Made by a program: the position numbers and the translations under genes | Part shown: in pieces, positions 1 through 6,455 of the stretch | Layout of the letters: each line of letters starts with the position of its first letter | How positions within the stretch are numbered: the stretch's first letter is position 1 | Notes under the pieces: generated by a model | Database searches by the model: none | Seen by the model: only the letters and a program-made list of their open reading frames with translations | What the model was told of the DNA's origin: nothing | Source: an uncultured Candidatus Melainabacteria bacterium | GTDB taxonomy: Bacteria; Cyanobacteriota; Vampirovibrionia; Gastranaerophilales; Gastranaerophilaceae | Length of the DNA: 10,616 nt | Direction: 5' to 3' | NCBI GenBank assembly: GCA_946622835.1 | Contig: CAMOQI010000012.1 | Location: 1 to 10,616, forward strand

Positions 1-687
1 TTCTCTCAATTGTTTTCCTTCCAAAACAGCATCCGCAAGTTTTGAAGTAATCAATTTAATCGATCTGATAGCATCATCATTACCCGGAATAATGTAATTA
101 ATTCCGTCAGGATCTGCATTAGTATCAGCCAAACATATTACAGGAATGCCTAATTTGTTAGCTTCTTTTATTGCAATTTCTTCTTTTGCCTGATCAACAA
201 TAAAGATTACGTCAGGCAAACCTCTCATATCCTTGATTCCGCCCAAAGTTTTAGATAATTTTGAAAGTTGTCTTGTTATTTGAGCAACTTCTTTTTTAGG
301 AAGTTTATCAATATAGCCGTTGTTAATAAATTCTTCTAATTCTTTCAACTTATTAACTCTGCCTCTGATTGTTTCAAAGTTAGTCAACATACCGCCTAAC
401 CATCTGCGGTTAATATAGTATGCACCAGCTCTTTGAGCTTCTTCTGCCACAACTTCTGCCGCTTGTTTTTTGGTACCTACAAAAAGCACATTTCTGCCTT
501 TTGAAGCATAATCTCTAACTAAATCATAAGCTTCATCAAGCAAATCAGTTGTTTTTCTTAAATCAATAACATAAATCCCGTTTCTTGCACCATAAATATA
601 CGGCTTCATTTTGGGGTTCCATCTTTGTGTTTGGTGTCCGAAATGTACACCTGCTTCTAAAAGTTCAATCATAGATGCTGTTGGCAT
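1..687 (-). CDS. rpsB: 30S ribosomal protein S2 (3' end cut off by window edge)
   Basis: S2 sits on the back of the small ribosomal subunit near S1 and is needed for translation initiation. Reading leftward from 687, the protein begins MPTASMIELLEAGVHFGHQ, the classic S2 N-terminal signature. It continues with RWNPKMKPYIYGARNGIYVI, then FVGTKKQA, WLGGMLTNF, GLPDVIFIVD and GIPVICLADTNADPDGINY, all in the family order. 229 codons are visible without a stop. S2 is usually about 230-260 residues or more, so little beyond the C-terminal tail is missing. The ATG at 685-687 is supported by an AAGGAG site at about 692-697. It is preceded by a long structured leader and a promoter (see those entries). 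In most bacteria tsf (EF-Ts) follows rpsB, but that would lie outside this window. Identification is secure from the sequence. Confidence 0.97.
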   Translation of the reverse strand, partial: MPTASMIELLEAGVHFGHQTQRWNPKMKPYIYGARNGIYVIDLRKTTDLLDEAYDLVRDYASKGRNVLFVGTKKQAAEVVAEEAQRAGAYYINRRWLGGMLTNFETIRGRVNKLKELEEFINNGYIDKLPKKEVAQITRQLSKLSKTLGGIKDMRGLPDVIFIVDQAKEEIAIKEANKLGIPVICLADTNADPDGINYIIPGNDDAIRSIKLITSKLADAVLEGKQLRE

Positions 688-845
688 CGGTCTTCTCCTT
701 TTTCTTAATGTACTGTACTACGGGAAACACCGTCTCATCAGGGTTATTGGCTTTTTAGTATCCGTTGTACAAAAGCCGCCACGGTCGGGGTTTGTATTTA
801 CCCCACCTCCCTGACTAGGGCAAAGCCTATCAGACCAGTGTAACC
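688..845 (-). ncRNA. structured 5' leader of rpsB, candidate autoregulatory element
   Basis: Between the predicted rpsB transcription start (about 845) and its start codon lie some 158 nt that are much richer in G+C than the flanking spacer. On the rpsB strand I can draw a hairpin at 811-833 (CTGATAGG with CCTAGTCAG, one bulged G). A second is at 787-804 (GGGG, 10-nt loop, CCCC). A third is at 749-777 (GGCTTTTGTA against TACTAAAAAGCC). A fourth is at 720-733 (ACGG, 6-nt loop, CCGT). Two longer-range pairings also exist: TCAGGG (809-814) with CCCTGA (738-743), and ACCGT (781-785) with ACGGT (729-733). The last competes with the fourth hairpin and crosses the previous pairing like a pseudoknot. 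I do not recognise a known riboswitch or T-box. S2 leaders repress translation in some bacteria, so autoregulation by S2 is an inference. Confidence 0.55.
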
Positions 846-851
846 ATCAAT

Positions 852-879
852 ATAATACAACAAACATTATCTATTGCAA
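852..879 (-). promoter_or_regulatory. sigma70-type promoter of rpsB
   Basis: On the minus strand a -35 TTGCAA (874-879) is followed after 16 bp by a -10 TATTAT (852-857). This predicts a start near 845, which places the whole structured leader inside the rpsB transcript. The rest of the 688-1014 spacer is AT-rich and holds the divergent start region of the next rightward gene. For that gene I see only a weak TATATA-like -10 near 967-974 and no convincing -35. Confidence 0.6.
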
Positions 880-1014
880 ACTTAAACCCCATTTAAAATA
901 ATCATATTGTTAACTTTTGTTAATATAAAATTACAACATAGGCAACTTTACCGAGAAAAAATTTTTTATATAGATGTAGGTTAGTAAAATTTTGCACATG
1001 CAAGGTGGTAGGTT

Positions 1015-1938
1015 ATGAAAATTTTTAGCAGTATTGGTTATTATGCTCCAAAAATTTATGATTACACGGCAAGATTAGCCAAAGCATCTCCTTATATAGT
1101 TTTTGGTGATGCAGCACATGGTGGAGCAAAAGCGGCATCAGCTGTTGTAAAAACTGCGGACATGTCCTTTATTCAATATATTAAAAATATGGTGAAAGCG
1201 GGCGGCAAGGGAATTGAAAAAAGTATTGCCGTATCGAAAAAGGCTGCCGGCGGCAGTTTTATAAAAGCTGCAATGGCTTCAATAAAGGAATTACCAAAAG
1301 TAATAAAAACTTCAATGAAATGGAACACTGCCAGAGCATTGGTTGCAGCAAAAGCAGCCGGTAAAACAGGTGCTGCATTTAAAGCTGCCAGATTTTGGGG
1401 CGGTGTTAAGGGATTTTTCAAAGGTGTCGGTAAAAAAATGCCGCTAATCGGTAACATAATGCTTATTGCATTTGAATTACCGAATATTTTCAAAGCAACA
1501 GCAGAAAAAGGTCTTGGACAAGGCATTATTGAAACAATAAAAGCCGGAACAAGGTTAACCGTAGCATCTATAGCATCAGCTATCGGCACGGTTGCAGCAG
1601 GACCTATCGGCGGTATCGCAGGATTTATTATAGGCGATTGGCTGGCAAGTAAAGTTGTCGGAAAATCATATACTCAAAAAGTTGAAGAAGAAAATAATAA
1701 AGATATGGAAGCCGTTGAACGAATTCAGCAAATGCAAGAAGACGGCAGGTTGGATAAGATTGCACAACAAATGCAACAAGCACAAGCGGCTCAACAAACA
1801 CAACAAACTCAACAGCCGCAAGCACCTCAACAAACCCCAACAGCAACATACCCGAATGGATACAACCCGTTCGGATACGGATACAACAGTCCAAATTCTT
1901 ACGATAACGACTTTATGATGAAAAACGTAAAATTTTAA
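1015..1938 (+). CDS. hypothetical protein, glycine-zipper hydrophobic hairpin with Gln-rich tail (paralog 1)
   Basis: A 307-aa protein I do not recognise. Residues 1-140 are rich in Lys, Ala and Gly and look amphipathic and basic. KKMPLI at 140-145 opens a hydrophobic stretch that runs to about 209 and ends in SAIGTVAAGPIGGIAGFIIG plus DW, a glycine-zipper pattern typical of membrane-inserting or tightly packed helices. Residues 221-250 are charged and helical. Residues 250-275 are Gln-rich, followed by a Tyr/Asn/Pro tail containing YNPFGYGYN. There is no N-terminal signal peptide. The start is supported by AAGGTGG at 1002-1008. The next gene is a paralog: both share YAP(K/R) at residues 10-13, KKMPLI and IG(D/E)W at similar spacing. 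A membrane-active or secreted-effector role is possible but unproven. Gene reality is strongly supported by the ribosome site, the paralogy and the terminator. Confidence 0.85.
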   Translation: MKIFSSIGYYAPKIYDYTARLAKASPYIVFGDAAHGGAKAASAVVKTADMSFIQYIKNMVKAGGKGIEKSIAVSKKAAGGSFIKAAMASIKELPKVIKTSMKWNTARALVAAKAAGKTGAAFKAARFWGGVKGFFKGVGKKMPLIGNIMLIAFELPNIFKATAEKGLGQGIIETIKAGTRLTVASIASAIGTVAAGPIGGIAGFIIGDWLASKVVGKSYTQKVEEENNKDMEAVERIQQMQEDGRLDKIAQQMQQAQAAQQTQQTQQPQAPQQTPTATYPNGYNPFGYGYNSPNSYDNDFMMKNVKF

Positions 1939-1985
1939 CAAGATAACATAATTATTTCTCCTTTTATCCCAAAAAATCCCATTCG

Positions 1986-2021
1986 ACAAGGCTTTAAGAC
2001 AATTAAGGCCTTGTTTATTTT
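1986..2021 (+). terminator. rho-independent terminator after paralog 1
   Basis: ACAAGGCTTTAA pairs with TTAAGGCCTTGT (12 bp with one G-U, 5-nt loop GACAA), followed by TTTATTTT. It lies 47 bp after the stop of the upstream gene and 88 bp before the next start, so the two paralogs are probably separate transcripts. A weak promoter for the second (TTAACA near 2051, TAATAC near 2073) could follow it. Confidence 0.85.
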
Positions 2022-2108
2022 GTAATATTTCTTAACATAAAGTCAATTATTTAACACTCAAACTCTTTATATTAATACAGGGGATATTAAAAATTTTATA
2101 GGGGAAAA

Positions 2109-3296
2109 ATGGGATTAATTTCTGCAATAGCAAAATATGCGCCGCGCGCACTAAAGCTCGTTCCTGACATGGTATTAGGGACAAGTGCAGAAGCGTTTGG
2201 TAAAGGTTTTAAAGCAGCTAAAGGCTCTATTTTTAAAGACAGATTGAAAGCAGGCGCAAAAGCCATCGAAGCTGATGTGGCGAAAAAGACGGCAAAAAAC
2301 GGCAATTTCTTTAGACGGTTATACAAGGATATTAAGGACTTCTTCCCCGGCCTATGGAAAAGCGGAAAAAATGGCGCCAAAAATAGTAAAATTCTGAATG
2401 AACAGCTAAAAGATAAAGTTGGAGAACAAATGGCAAAACATTTTGCCAAAGGTTCAATAAGCGGAGCGTTAAAAGGGATTGGAAAATTTTTATTAAAAAA
2501 AATGCCGCTTATCAATAGTATAGCAATATGCTTTATGAGTGGTCCCGGAATATATCGCAAATTCAAGAATGAAGGATTCACAGCCGGAATGCTTGAAAGT
2601 TTGGGCGTAAGCGCTGAAATTGGCTTAGCTGCAATAGGTACTGCAATAGGTACTGCATTACCGATTCCGGGAGGCGCATTTATTGGTGGTTTAGCCGGCT
2701 ATTTTATCGGAGAATGGATAAAAGGCAAAATTTCACCTGAAAAATCCGAAACAACACAAAACGATGCGCAATACAGCACCGAACCGTTGACTGAAAACGA
2801 TATTGAAACATTGAGAAAAATGAACCTTGATGATGAAGACATAAAATTTGCACTGGAAAAGAAAATGTCTATGCAAGATGTGGTTAATATTATCAATGAG
2901 CAAAAGAAAAAAGCAGAAGAACAAGCAGCAACACAATCTGCAACAACGCAAGAACAACAAGCAGTGACTCCATCTGCAACAACACAAGAGGCGCAAGGAA
3001 GCGACGCTTTAACATCACAAACTCAAACGCAAAAATACGATCCGGATATTGAAAAGGTGATAAATATATTAAATCGCAACTACGCACAAACAAGTCCGAT
3101 GAGTTTTTATTCATATAATACACCATCTAACACATATTCAAACGACATGTATTATTCAAAACTGAACATGGGCGGCTCAAACCCGTTTTCAAATAACATG
3201 ATGTTTAATCCAATGATGATGGGATTACCTTATATGAACACCTCAAATCCGTTTATGCAGCAAATGCCGTATTATAATATGTTTTATTCAGCATAA
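2109..3296 (+). CDS. hypothetical protein, glycine-zipper hydrophobic hairpin with long polar tail (paralog 2)
   Basis: A 395-aa paralog of the preceding gene, function unknown. N-terminal GLISAIAKYAPRALKL matches the paralog at YAP(K/R). Residues 40-130 are basic and helical. KKMPLI is at 130-135 and the hydrophobic glycine-rich segment GTAIGTALPIPGGAFIGG-LAGYFIGEW ends at 203. A charged helical module follows (about 225-270, DIETLRKMNLDDEDIKFALE). Then come Gln/Thr/Ala-rich repeats (about 270-300) and an Asn/Met/Tyr-rich C-terminus with SNPF twice (357-360 and 379-382) and FNPMMMG. No signal peptide is seen. The start has AGGGGA at 2100-2105. A perfect 12-bp tandem duplication (2631-2654) encodes AIGTAIGT inside the hydrophobic segment. 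The tail is longer than in paralog 1, so the two have diverged mainly in the C-terminal half. What it does cannot be told from sequence. Confidence 0.85.
   Translation: MGLISAIAKYAPRALKLVPDMVLGTSAEAFGKGFKAAKGSIFKDRLKAGAKAIEADVAKKTAKNGNFFRRLYKDIKDFFPGLWKSGKNGAKNSKILNEQLKDKVGEQMAKHFAKGSISGALKGIGKFLLKKMPLINSIAICFMSGPGIYRKFKNEGFTAGMLESLGVSAEIGLAAIGTAIGTALPIPGGAFIGGLAGYFIGEWIKGKISPEKSETTQNDAQYSTEPLTENDIETLRKMNLDDEDIKFALEKKMSMQDVVNIINEQKKKAEEQAATQSATTQEQQAVTPSATTQEAQGSDALTSQTQTQKYDPDIEKVINILNRNYAQTSPMSFYSYNTPSNTYSNDMYYSKLNMGGSNPFSNNMMFNPMMMGLPYMNTSNPFMQQMPYYNMFYSA
2631..2654 (+). repeat. perfect 12-bp tandem duplication inside paralog 2
   Basis: GCAATAGGTACT occurs twice head to tail and encodes AIGT-AIGT within the glycine-zipper segment. 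It looks like a recent in-frame slippage product. Confidence 0.9.
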
Positions 3297-3309
3297 AATT
3301 AAAACCGAA

Positions 3310-3331
3310 GGAGCCGCTAATTAGCGGCTCC
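3310..3331 (-). terminator. perfect hairpin between convergent genes; terminator mainly for the minus-strand small gene
   Basis: GGAGCCGCT-AATT-AGCGGCTCC is a perfect 9-bp stem. On the minus strand it is followed by TTCGGTTTTAATTTT, a reasonable U-tract, and it lies just after the stop of the 57-aa gene. On the plus strand the following sequence (AAATCTTTGCG) is not U-rich, so termination of paralog 2 here would be less canonical. A second short perfect hairpin, ATCTTT-GCG-AAAGAT (3334-3348), lies between it and the small gene. Confidence 0.75.
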
Positions 3332-3349
3332 AAATCTTTGCGAAAGATC

Positions 3350-3523
3350 TTATAAACTGCAAACGTTAAAATCACGTTCTGATATAGATGATGAACATTC
3401 TAACAGTTGAGTTAAAAGTCTTTCTATTAATTTTTCAACAGTTTTTACTTCTGCTTTTAAAGCTCTTAAACCTTCAATCTGTGCCTCTTGCACACTCTTA
3501 TCAAAAATCTCATCCTGATACAT
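3350..3523 (-). CDS. small coiled-coil-like hypothetical protein (57 aa)
   Basis: A 57-codon gene of unknown function, too short for usual length cut-offs. It starts at ATG 3521-3523 with a full AAGGAG site 6 nt upstream (3530-3535) and stops at 3350-3352, right before a hairpin terminator. The protein starts MYQDEIFDKSVQEAQIEGLR, continues ALKAEVKTVEKLIERLLTQL and ends LECSSSISERDFNVCSL. Hydrophobic residues at heptad-like spacing (I, V, L, V, L, L, L) with E/K between them suggest a single amphipathic helix or coiled coil of about 35 residues, then a short tail with two cysteines. It has no signal peptide or membrane segment. It converges on paralog 2. The plus-strand reading frame over the same bases has no ribosome site and looks spurious. 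The ribosome site, stop and terminator together make this a likely real gene. Confidence 0.7.
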   Translation of the reverse strand: MYQDEIFDKSVQEAQIEGLRALKAEVKTVEKLIERLLTQLLECSSSISERDFNVCSL

Positions 3524-3674
3524 ATCATACTCCTTATTACCTTTACATATTATTTATCGGCTCGCTTTGGAAAAACTTTAAACTTTTTGAATTTTTTGTT
3601 ACAAAATTTCATCTTTGGTGGCTAAGGTGCATATTTTAAAGTACAATATTAGCATATTTGCAAAAGGAAATATG

Positions 3675-4511
3675 ATGTTGAAAGATTTTGAGTTGACGAA
3701 TTATGACTATTATTCAAGCCGCAGAGATATGGGAATTATCTCTCAGATTGTTGATAGCATGAAAAAAATTCTGGAAGAAGATAAGAAACAAGAACAACCG
3801 CTATTTTTAAAAATTTCAGATAATCTCATTTTAGATATAGCAAGAAAAATTGTTCAAGAAAAAAAACGTACTTTTCTAATAGGAATAACAGGTGAAAGCG
3901 CATCCGGCAAAACCGTATTTGTCGATAATACAATCCATGCCTGCGTGAAAGATAAAACAGAAGGAATATACACCGTAATACGCTGCGATGATTATTACAA
4001 GGATACTTCCAAAGAATTGCGCGAAGCAGGCAGCTATGAAGCTTTATTCAAAACAGGATTTAGTTTTGATACCCCTGAAGCAATCGATCTTGACCTTATG
4101 AAAAGCCACCTTGTTGCACTAAAAGAAGGTTTGACAATTAAGTCTCCGCGATATGATTTTATTACATGCGAATCTGACCCCAACGGAGAAGAAAAAAAAC
4201 CTGCCAAAGTTATTTTAACTGAAGGCCTATACGTTTTAAATGAAAATGTTCGCGATATTATGGATGTTAAAGTCTACGTATTCACCCCGCTTGAAGTCAT
4301 TAAAGACAGATGGTACAAGCGTGCTGCCCAACGAGGGAAAACAGGAGAAGCCGCAGATTTACAGTTCGCAGATGTCAATAAAACAGCTCAACAATACATC
4401 AGACCTGCATATCAAATATCTGATGCTGTTATAAACGGACTTGTTAGCCAAAAATATATACAAGAAATTACTGACAAAATATTTAAAGCTCTTCGCGATA
4501 TAGAATACTAA
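3675..4511 (+). CDS. uridine kinase / phosphoribulokinase-family P-loop kinase
   Basis: A 278-aa cytoplasmic kinase of the URK/PRK family. Such enzymes phosphorylate uridine/cytidine to UMP/CMP (pyrimidine salvage) or related sugar substrates. Numbered from 3675, Walker A is GITGESASGKT at 70-80. RCDDYY follows at 103-108, where URK family members place the substrate-binding Asp. FDTPEAIDL is near 131 and SPRYDF near 157. The strand VILTEGLYVL is at 179-188, and a lid region KDRWYKRAAQRGKTG at 210-224 resembles the RD-x3-RG motif. YIRPAYQISDAVING near 241-255 resembles the family P-x-x-x-x-AD-x-x-I motif. About 65 residues precede Walker A, more than in a minimal uridine kinase. I prefer ATG 3675 (AAGGA 6 nt upstream, 3664-3668) over ATG 3672 or the upstream GTG-like frame at 3615, which has no ribosome site. 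Family is secure; substrate is not. Confidence 0.88.
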   Translation: MLKDFELTNYDYYSSRRDMGIISQIVDSMKKILEEDKKQEQPLFLKISDNLILDIARKIVQEKKRTFLIGITGESASGKTVFVDNTIHACVKDKTEGIYTVIRCDDYYKDTSKELREAGSYEALFKTGFSFDTPEAIDLDLMKSHLVALKEGLTIKSPRYDFITCESDPNGEEKKPAKVILTEGLYVLNENVRDIMDVKVYVFTPLEVIKDRWYKRAAQRGKTGEAADLQFADVNKTAQQYIRPAYQISDAVINGLVSQKYIQEITDKIFKALRDIEY

Positions 4512-4519
4512 ATTTTAAT

Positions 4520-4554
4520 AAAAAGGGGCGCAAGCTATGCTTGCGCCCCTTTTT
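4520..4554. terminator. bidirectional rho-independent terminator
   Basis: AAAAA, then GGGGCGCAAG-CTATG-CTTGCGCCCC, then TTTTT. The stem has 10 GC-rich pairs flanked by an A-run and a T-run, so it works on both strands. It ends the kinase gene (stop 4511, plus) and the cysteine-rich gene (stop 4566, minus). Confidence 0.95.
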
Positions 4555-4565
4555 GCCTACAAGGA

Positions 4566-4868
4566 TTAAAACGCCTTCATACATCCGGGGCATCTTTGTT
4601 CCGGCACAACTATTGTTTCATAAATAATTGGCGCGGCACACCCTGTTGGAACTTCATCCTTTATAATTTTATAACCATGAAGTTTTTCACACTTAGTTAA
4701 TTTCGGACGAACAACTTTTTGACAGCCGCAACCGGAATTTCCAAACCCCCTACCAAAATTTGTAAACGGATTCAGGCTTCCAAGTCCATCATACTCCCAG
4801 GCAAATGCCCCCTGCATAGGAAGCAAAACAAATGACAAAAATCCTAATGTTGCTAAAAATCTTTTCAT
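4566..4868 (-). CDS. small secreted cysteine-rich hypothetical protein (100 aa)
   Basis: I do not recognise a family. The N-terminus MKRFLATLGFLSFVLLPMQG-AFA|WEYD is a good Sec signal peptide with likely cleavage after Ala23, giving a mature protein of 77 residues. The mature part begins with a Gly/Phe/Asn-rich stretch containing LNPFTNFGRGFGNSG. Six cysteines follow at 47, 49, 60, 77, 93 and 96 (CGC early, CPGC late), consistent with disulfides or metal/cofactor binding outside the cytoplasm. It has no lipobox. The start is supported by AGGAG at 4876-4880, 7 nt from the ATG. It converges with the kinase gene over a shared terminator and lies downstream of the SLH gene, whose own terminator separates the two. 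Promoter signals upstream (4890-4950) are weak. Real gene very likely; function unknown. Confidence 0.8.
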   Translation of the reverse strand: MKRFLATLGFLSFVLLPMQGAFAWEYDGLGSLNPFTNFGRGFGNSGCGCQKVVRPKLTKCEKLHGYKIIKDEVPTGCAAPIIYETIVVPEQRCPGCMKAF

Positions 4869-5011
4869 ACCATTTCTCCTATCTAAACTAATAACCTATA
4901 TTTTTTTACTACATTATCAGTTTAAAAGTTTTTAATAAAAATTCTATACCCGATTAGGGCAAACAACTCAGACAAACGGACTAAGAGTATTCGATTATTT
5001 TTATCATAAAA

Positions 5012-5041
5012 GCGGCGGCTCTGAAATATCAGAGCCGCCGC
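5012..5041 (-). terminator. rho-independent terminator of the SLH gene
   Basis: A 13-bp perfect GC-rich stem (GCGGCGGCTCTGA with TCAGAGCCGCCGC, 4-nt loop) is followed on the minus strand by TTTTATGATAAAAA. It lies 22 bp after the stop codon at 5064. The strength of the stem fits a highly expressed gene. Confidence 0.9.
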
Positions 5042-5063
5042 AAAAGCTTTTATCTTTAAAAGA

Positions 5064-6338
5064 CTACTTAGCGATGCTAGCGTCGTCTAATAAGATAACT
5101 TGGATTTGTTCACCTTCTTTAGCTGAGTAGTTCAAACCAGGAGTAACCAAACCTGTAATCAAACCAACACCAGCACCAACAGGAGTACCGATAGCAATAC
5201 CGGTTCCGATTTTGTCAGGGTTAGGAATGAATGAGAATCCAACACCTGCACCTGTACCGATTGCAGTACCGCCTAATGTGTACAATGCAACTTTTCCGGC
5301 TGTCATCCAAGGACCTTCTTTTAAAGCATAGTCTTTGTAGAATGGTTTAGCGTTCATATCAACAGTTTTTCCGTTAGGAGTTACAACTCTGTTAATTTGA
5401 GTGTATACTCTAGCATTTTTGTTGAACCATTGAGGATCTTGGATATCAAGAACTGTTCCGTAGAATACAGATCCAGCAGGGAATAATATTGTACCTTCTT
5501 CAGTTACGATATCTTCAGAGTTTGTGAAAGTAACGCTGTCACCAGCTGCGTGTAACTTAGATTTGAATGCTTCATTAAATTCAACTTCTAATACATTACC
5601 TTCTCTTACGATATTTCTCAAGTTAGTAATTGTAACTTCGTTGTTAGGAGCTTTTTTAGAAACGTTTAAGTGTTCAGTACCTAAAACTGTTTCTTTTGCA
5701 GCTTTGTATTGAGTTTTAACAAGATTTAATCTTTGTTTAAGTCTGTATAACAATACAGCAGCTTCAGCTCTTGTTAAATCTTCAGTAGGTCTTAATTCAT
5801 TTTCATTAGGATGGTTTACGTAAATACCATAAGATAATGTTTTAGCGTAAACATCGTTAGCCCATGCCGGAACTTTTTCAGCATCAGCATATTTAGAAAC
5901 GATACCTGAGTTAACAGGAGCATCGATAGTGATGTGGCTGATAACAGATTGAGCTTCATCTCTTAATACAGCTCTGTCTGGTTTGAAAGTACCATCAGGG
6001 TAACCATAAACCAAACCTAATTGTTGAGATCTAGCGATAGGTGCATAGATATCAGAACCTTTAGCAACATCAGAGAAGTTAGCTACTGTTTTAACAGCCA
6101 ACTGATCTTGTCCCAAAACTTTCAATAATGCTTTTACAAATTCAACTCTGGACATTTTACCTTCAGGATTGAAATTGCCTTTTGTTAATGTCATAACAGA
6201 ATCGCCAACTACACTAGCGATTTCAGGTTGAGCCCAGTAATTTTTGCTTACATCATCAATACCGGCATAAGCAAACACAGGGGATGCGCTTAAAGCAATA
6301 AAGCCACCAACCAATAAACTTGCTAATAATTTTTTCAT
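5064..6338 (-). CDS. secreted S-layer-homology (SLH) domain protein with VirB10/TrbI-like C-terminal half
   Basis: A 424-aa envelope protein. Residues 1-23 are a Sec signal peptide (MKKLLASLLVGG...SPVFA|YAG). Three SLH repeats follow: about 27-77 (DDVSKNYWA...GNFNPEGKMSRVEFVKALLK), 88-137 (FSDV...GLVYGYPDGTFKPDRAVLRDEA) and 150-203 (YADA...LRPTEDLTRAEAAVLLYRL). SLH triplets bind peptidoglycan-linked polymers. The second half has EGTILFPAGSVFYGTV (281-296), ARVYTQINRVVTPNGKTVDM (309-328), a glycine-zipper hydrophobic stretch (348-400) and the end EGEQIQVILLDDASI. This order (aliphatic-PAGS, variable, PxG, Gly-rich, G-x-x-I-x-V) resembles the VirB10/TrbI beta domain, by eye only. It is too short to be an SLH porin of the cyanobacterial type. 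The start has GAGGAA 6 nt upstream (6345-6350). It has its own strong promoter and strong terminator, so it is probably monocistronic and abundant. Confidence 0.88.
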   Translation of the reverse strand: MKKLLASLLVGGFIALSASPVFAYAGIDDVSKNYWAQPEIASVVGDSVMTLTKGNFNPEGKMSRVEFVKALLKVLGQDQLAVKTVANFSDVAKGSDIYAPIARSQQLGLVYGYPDGTFKPDRAVLRDEAQSVISHITIDAPVNSGIVSKYADAEKVPAWANDVYAKTLSYGIYVNHPNENELRPTEDLTRAEAAVLLYRLKQRLNLVKTQYKAAKETVLGTEHLNVSKKAPNNEVTITNLRNIVREGNVLEVEFNEAFKSKLHAAGDSVTFTNSEDIVTEEGTILFPAGSVFYGTVLDIQDPQWFNKNARVYTQINRVVTPNGKTVDMNAKPFYKDYALKEGPWMTAGKVALYTLGGTAIGTGAGVGFSFIPNPDKIGTGIAIGTPVGAGVGLITGLVTPGLNYSAKEGEQIQVILLDDASIAK

Positions 6339-6382
6339 TTCTACTTCCTCTTTTCTTACAAGTAAAACTTTTTAACGAGTAC

Positions 6383-6411
6383 ATTATATAACAAGTGAAA
6401 TTTTTTGTAAA
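6383..6411 (-). promoter_or_regulatory. strong sigma70-type promoter of the SLH gene
   Basis: On the minus strand TTTACA (6406-6411), a 17-bp spacer and a perfect TATAAT (6383-6388) predict a start near 6376 and a leader of about 38 nt. This is one of the best promoter matches in the window. Confidence 0.85.
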
Positions 6412-6455
6412 GGGGTTTTTTAAATGAGATTTAAAATTTAATCAAAAAATTATTT

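Noticed and set aside
611..814. 67-codon plus-strand open frame antisense to the rpsB start and leader
   Set aside because: It overlaps a certain gene and a structured leader, has no ribosome site, and its sequence looks like an antisense shadow.
688..845. T-box, TPP, FMN or cobalamin riboswitch, or 6S/4.5S/RNase P RNA
   Set aside because: I looked for their core motifs on both strands and found none. Only generic hairpins are supported.
1173..1589. 138-codon minus-strand frame inside paralog 1, and a similar 161-codon one at 2096-2581 inside paralog 2
   Set aside because: Both are mirror frames of Ala/Lys/Gly-rich coding sequence without start signals. Composition explains their length.
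3388..3639. 83-codon plus-strand open frame
   Set aside because: No ribosome site, Leu/Phe-rich antisense of the 57-aa small gene, which has a proper ribosome site and terminator.
3615..3674. Upstream start of the kinase gene giving 20 extra residues
   Set aside because: No ribosome site before 3615, while AAGGA lies at good distance from ATG 3675, and the extension is not kinase-like.
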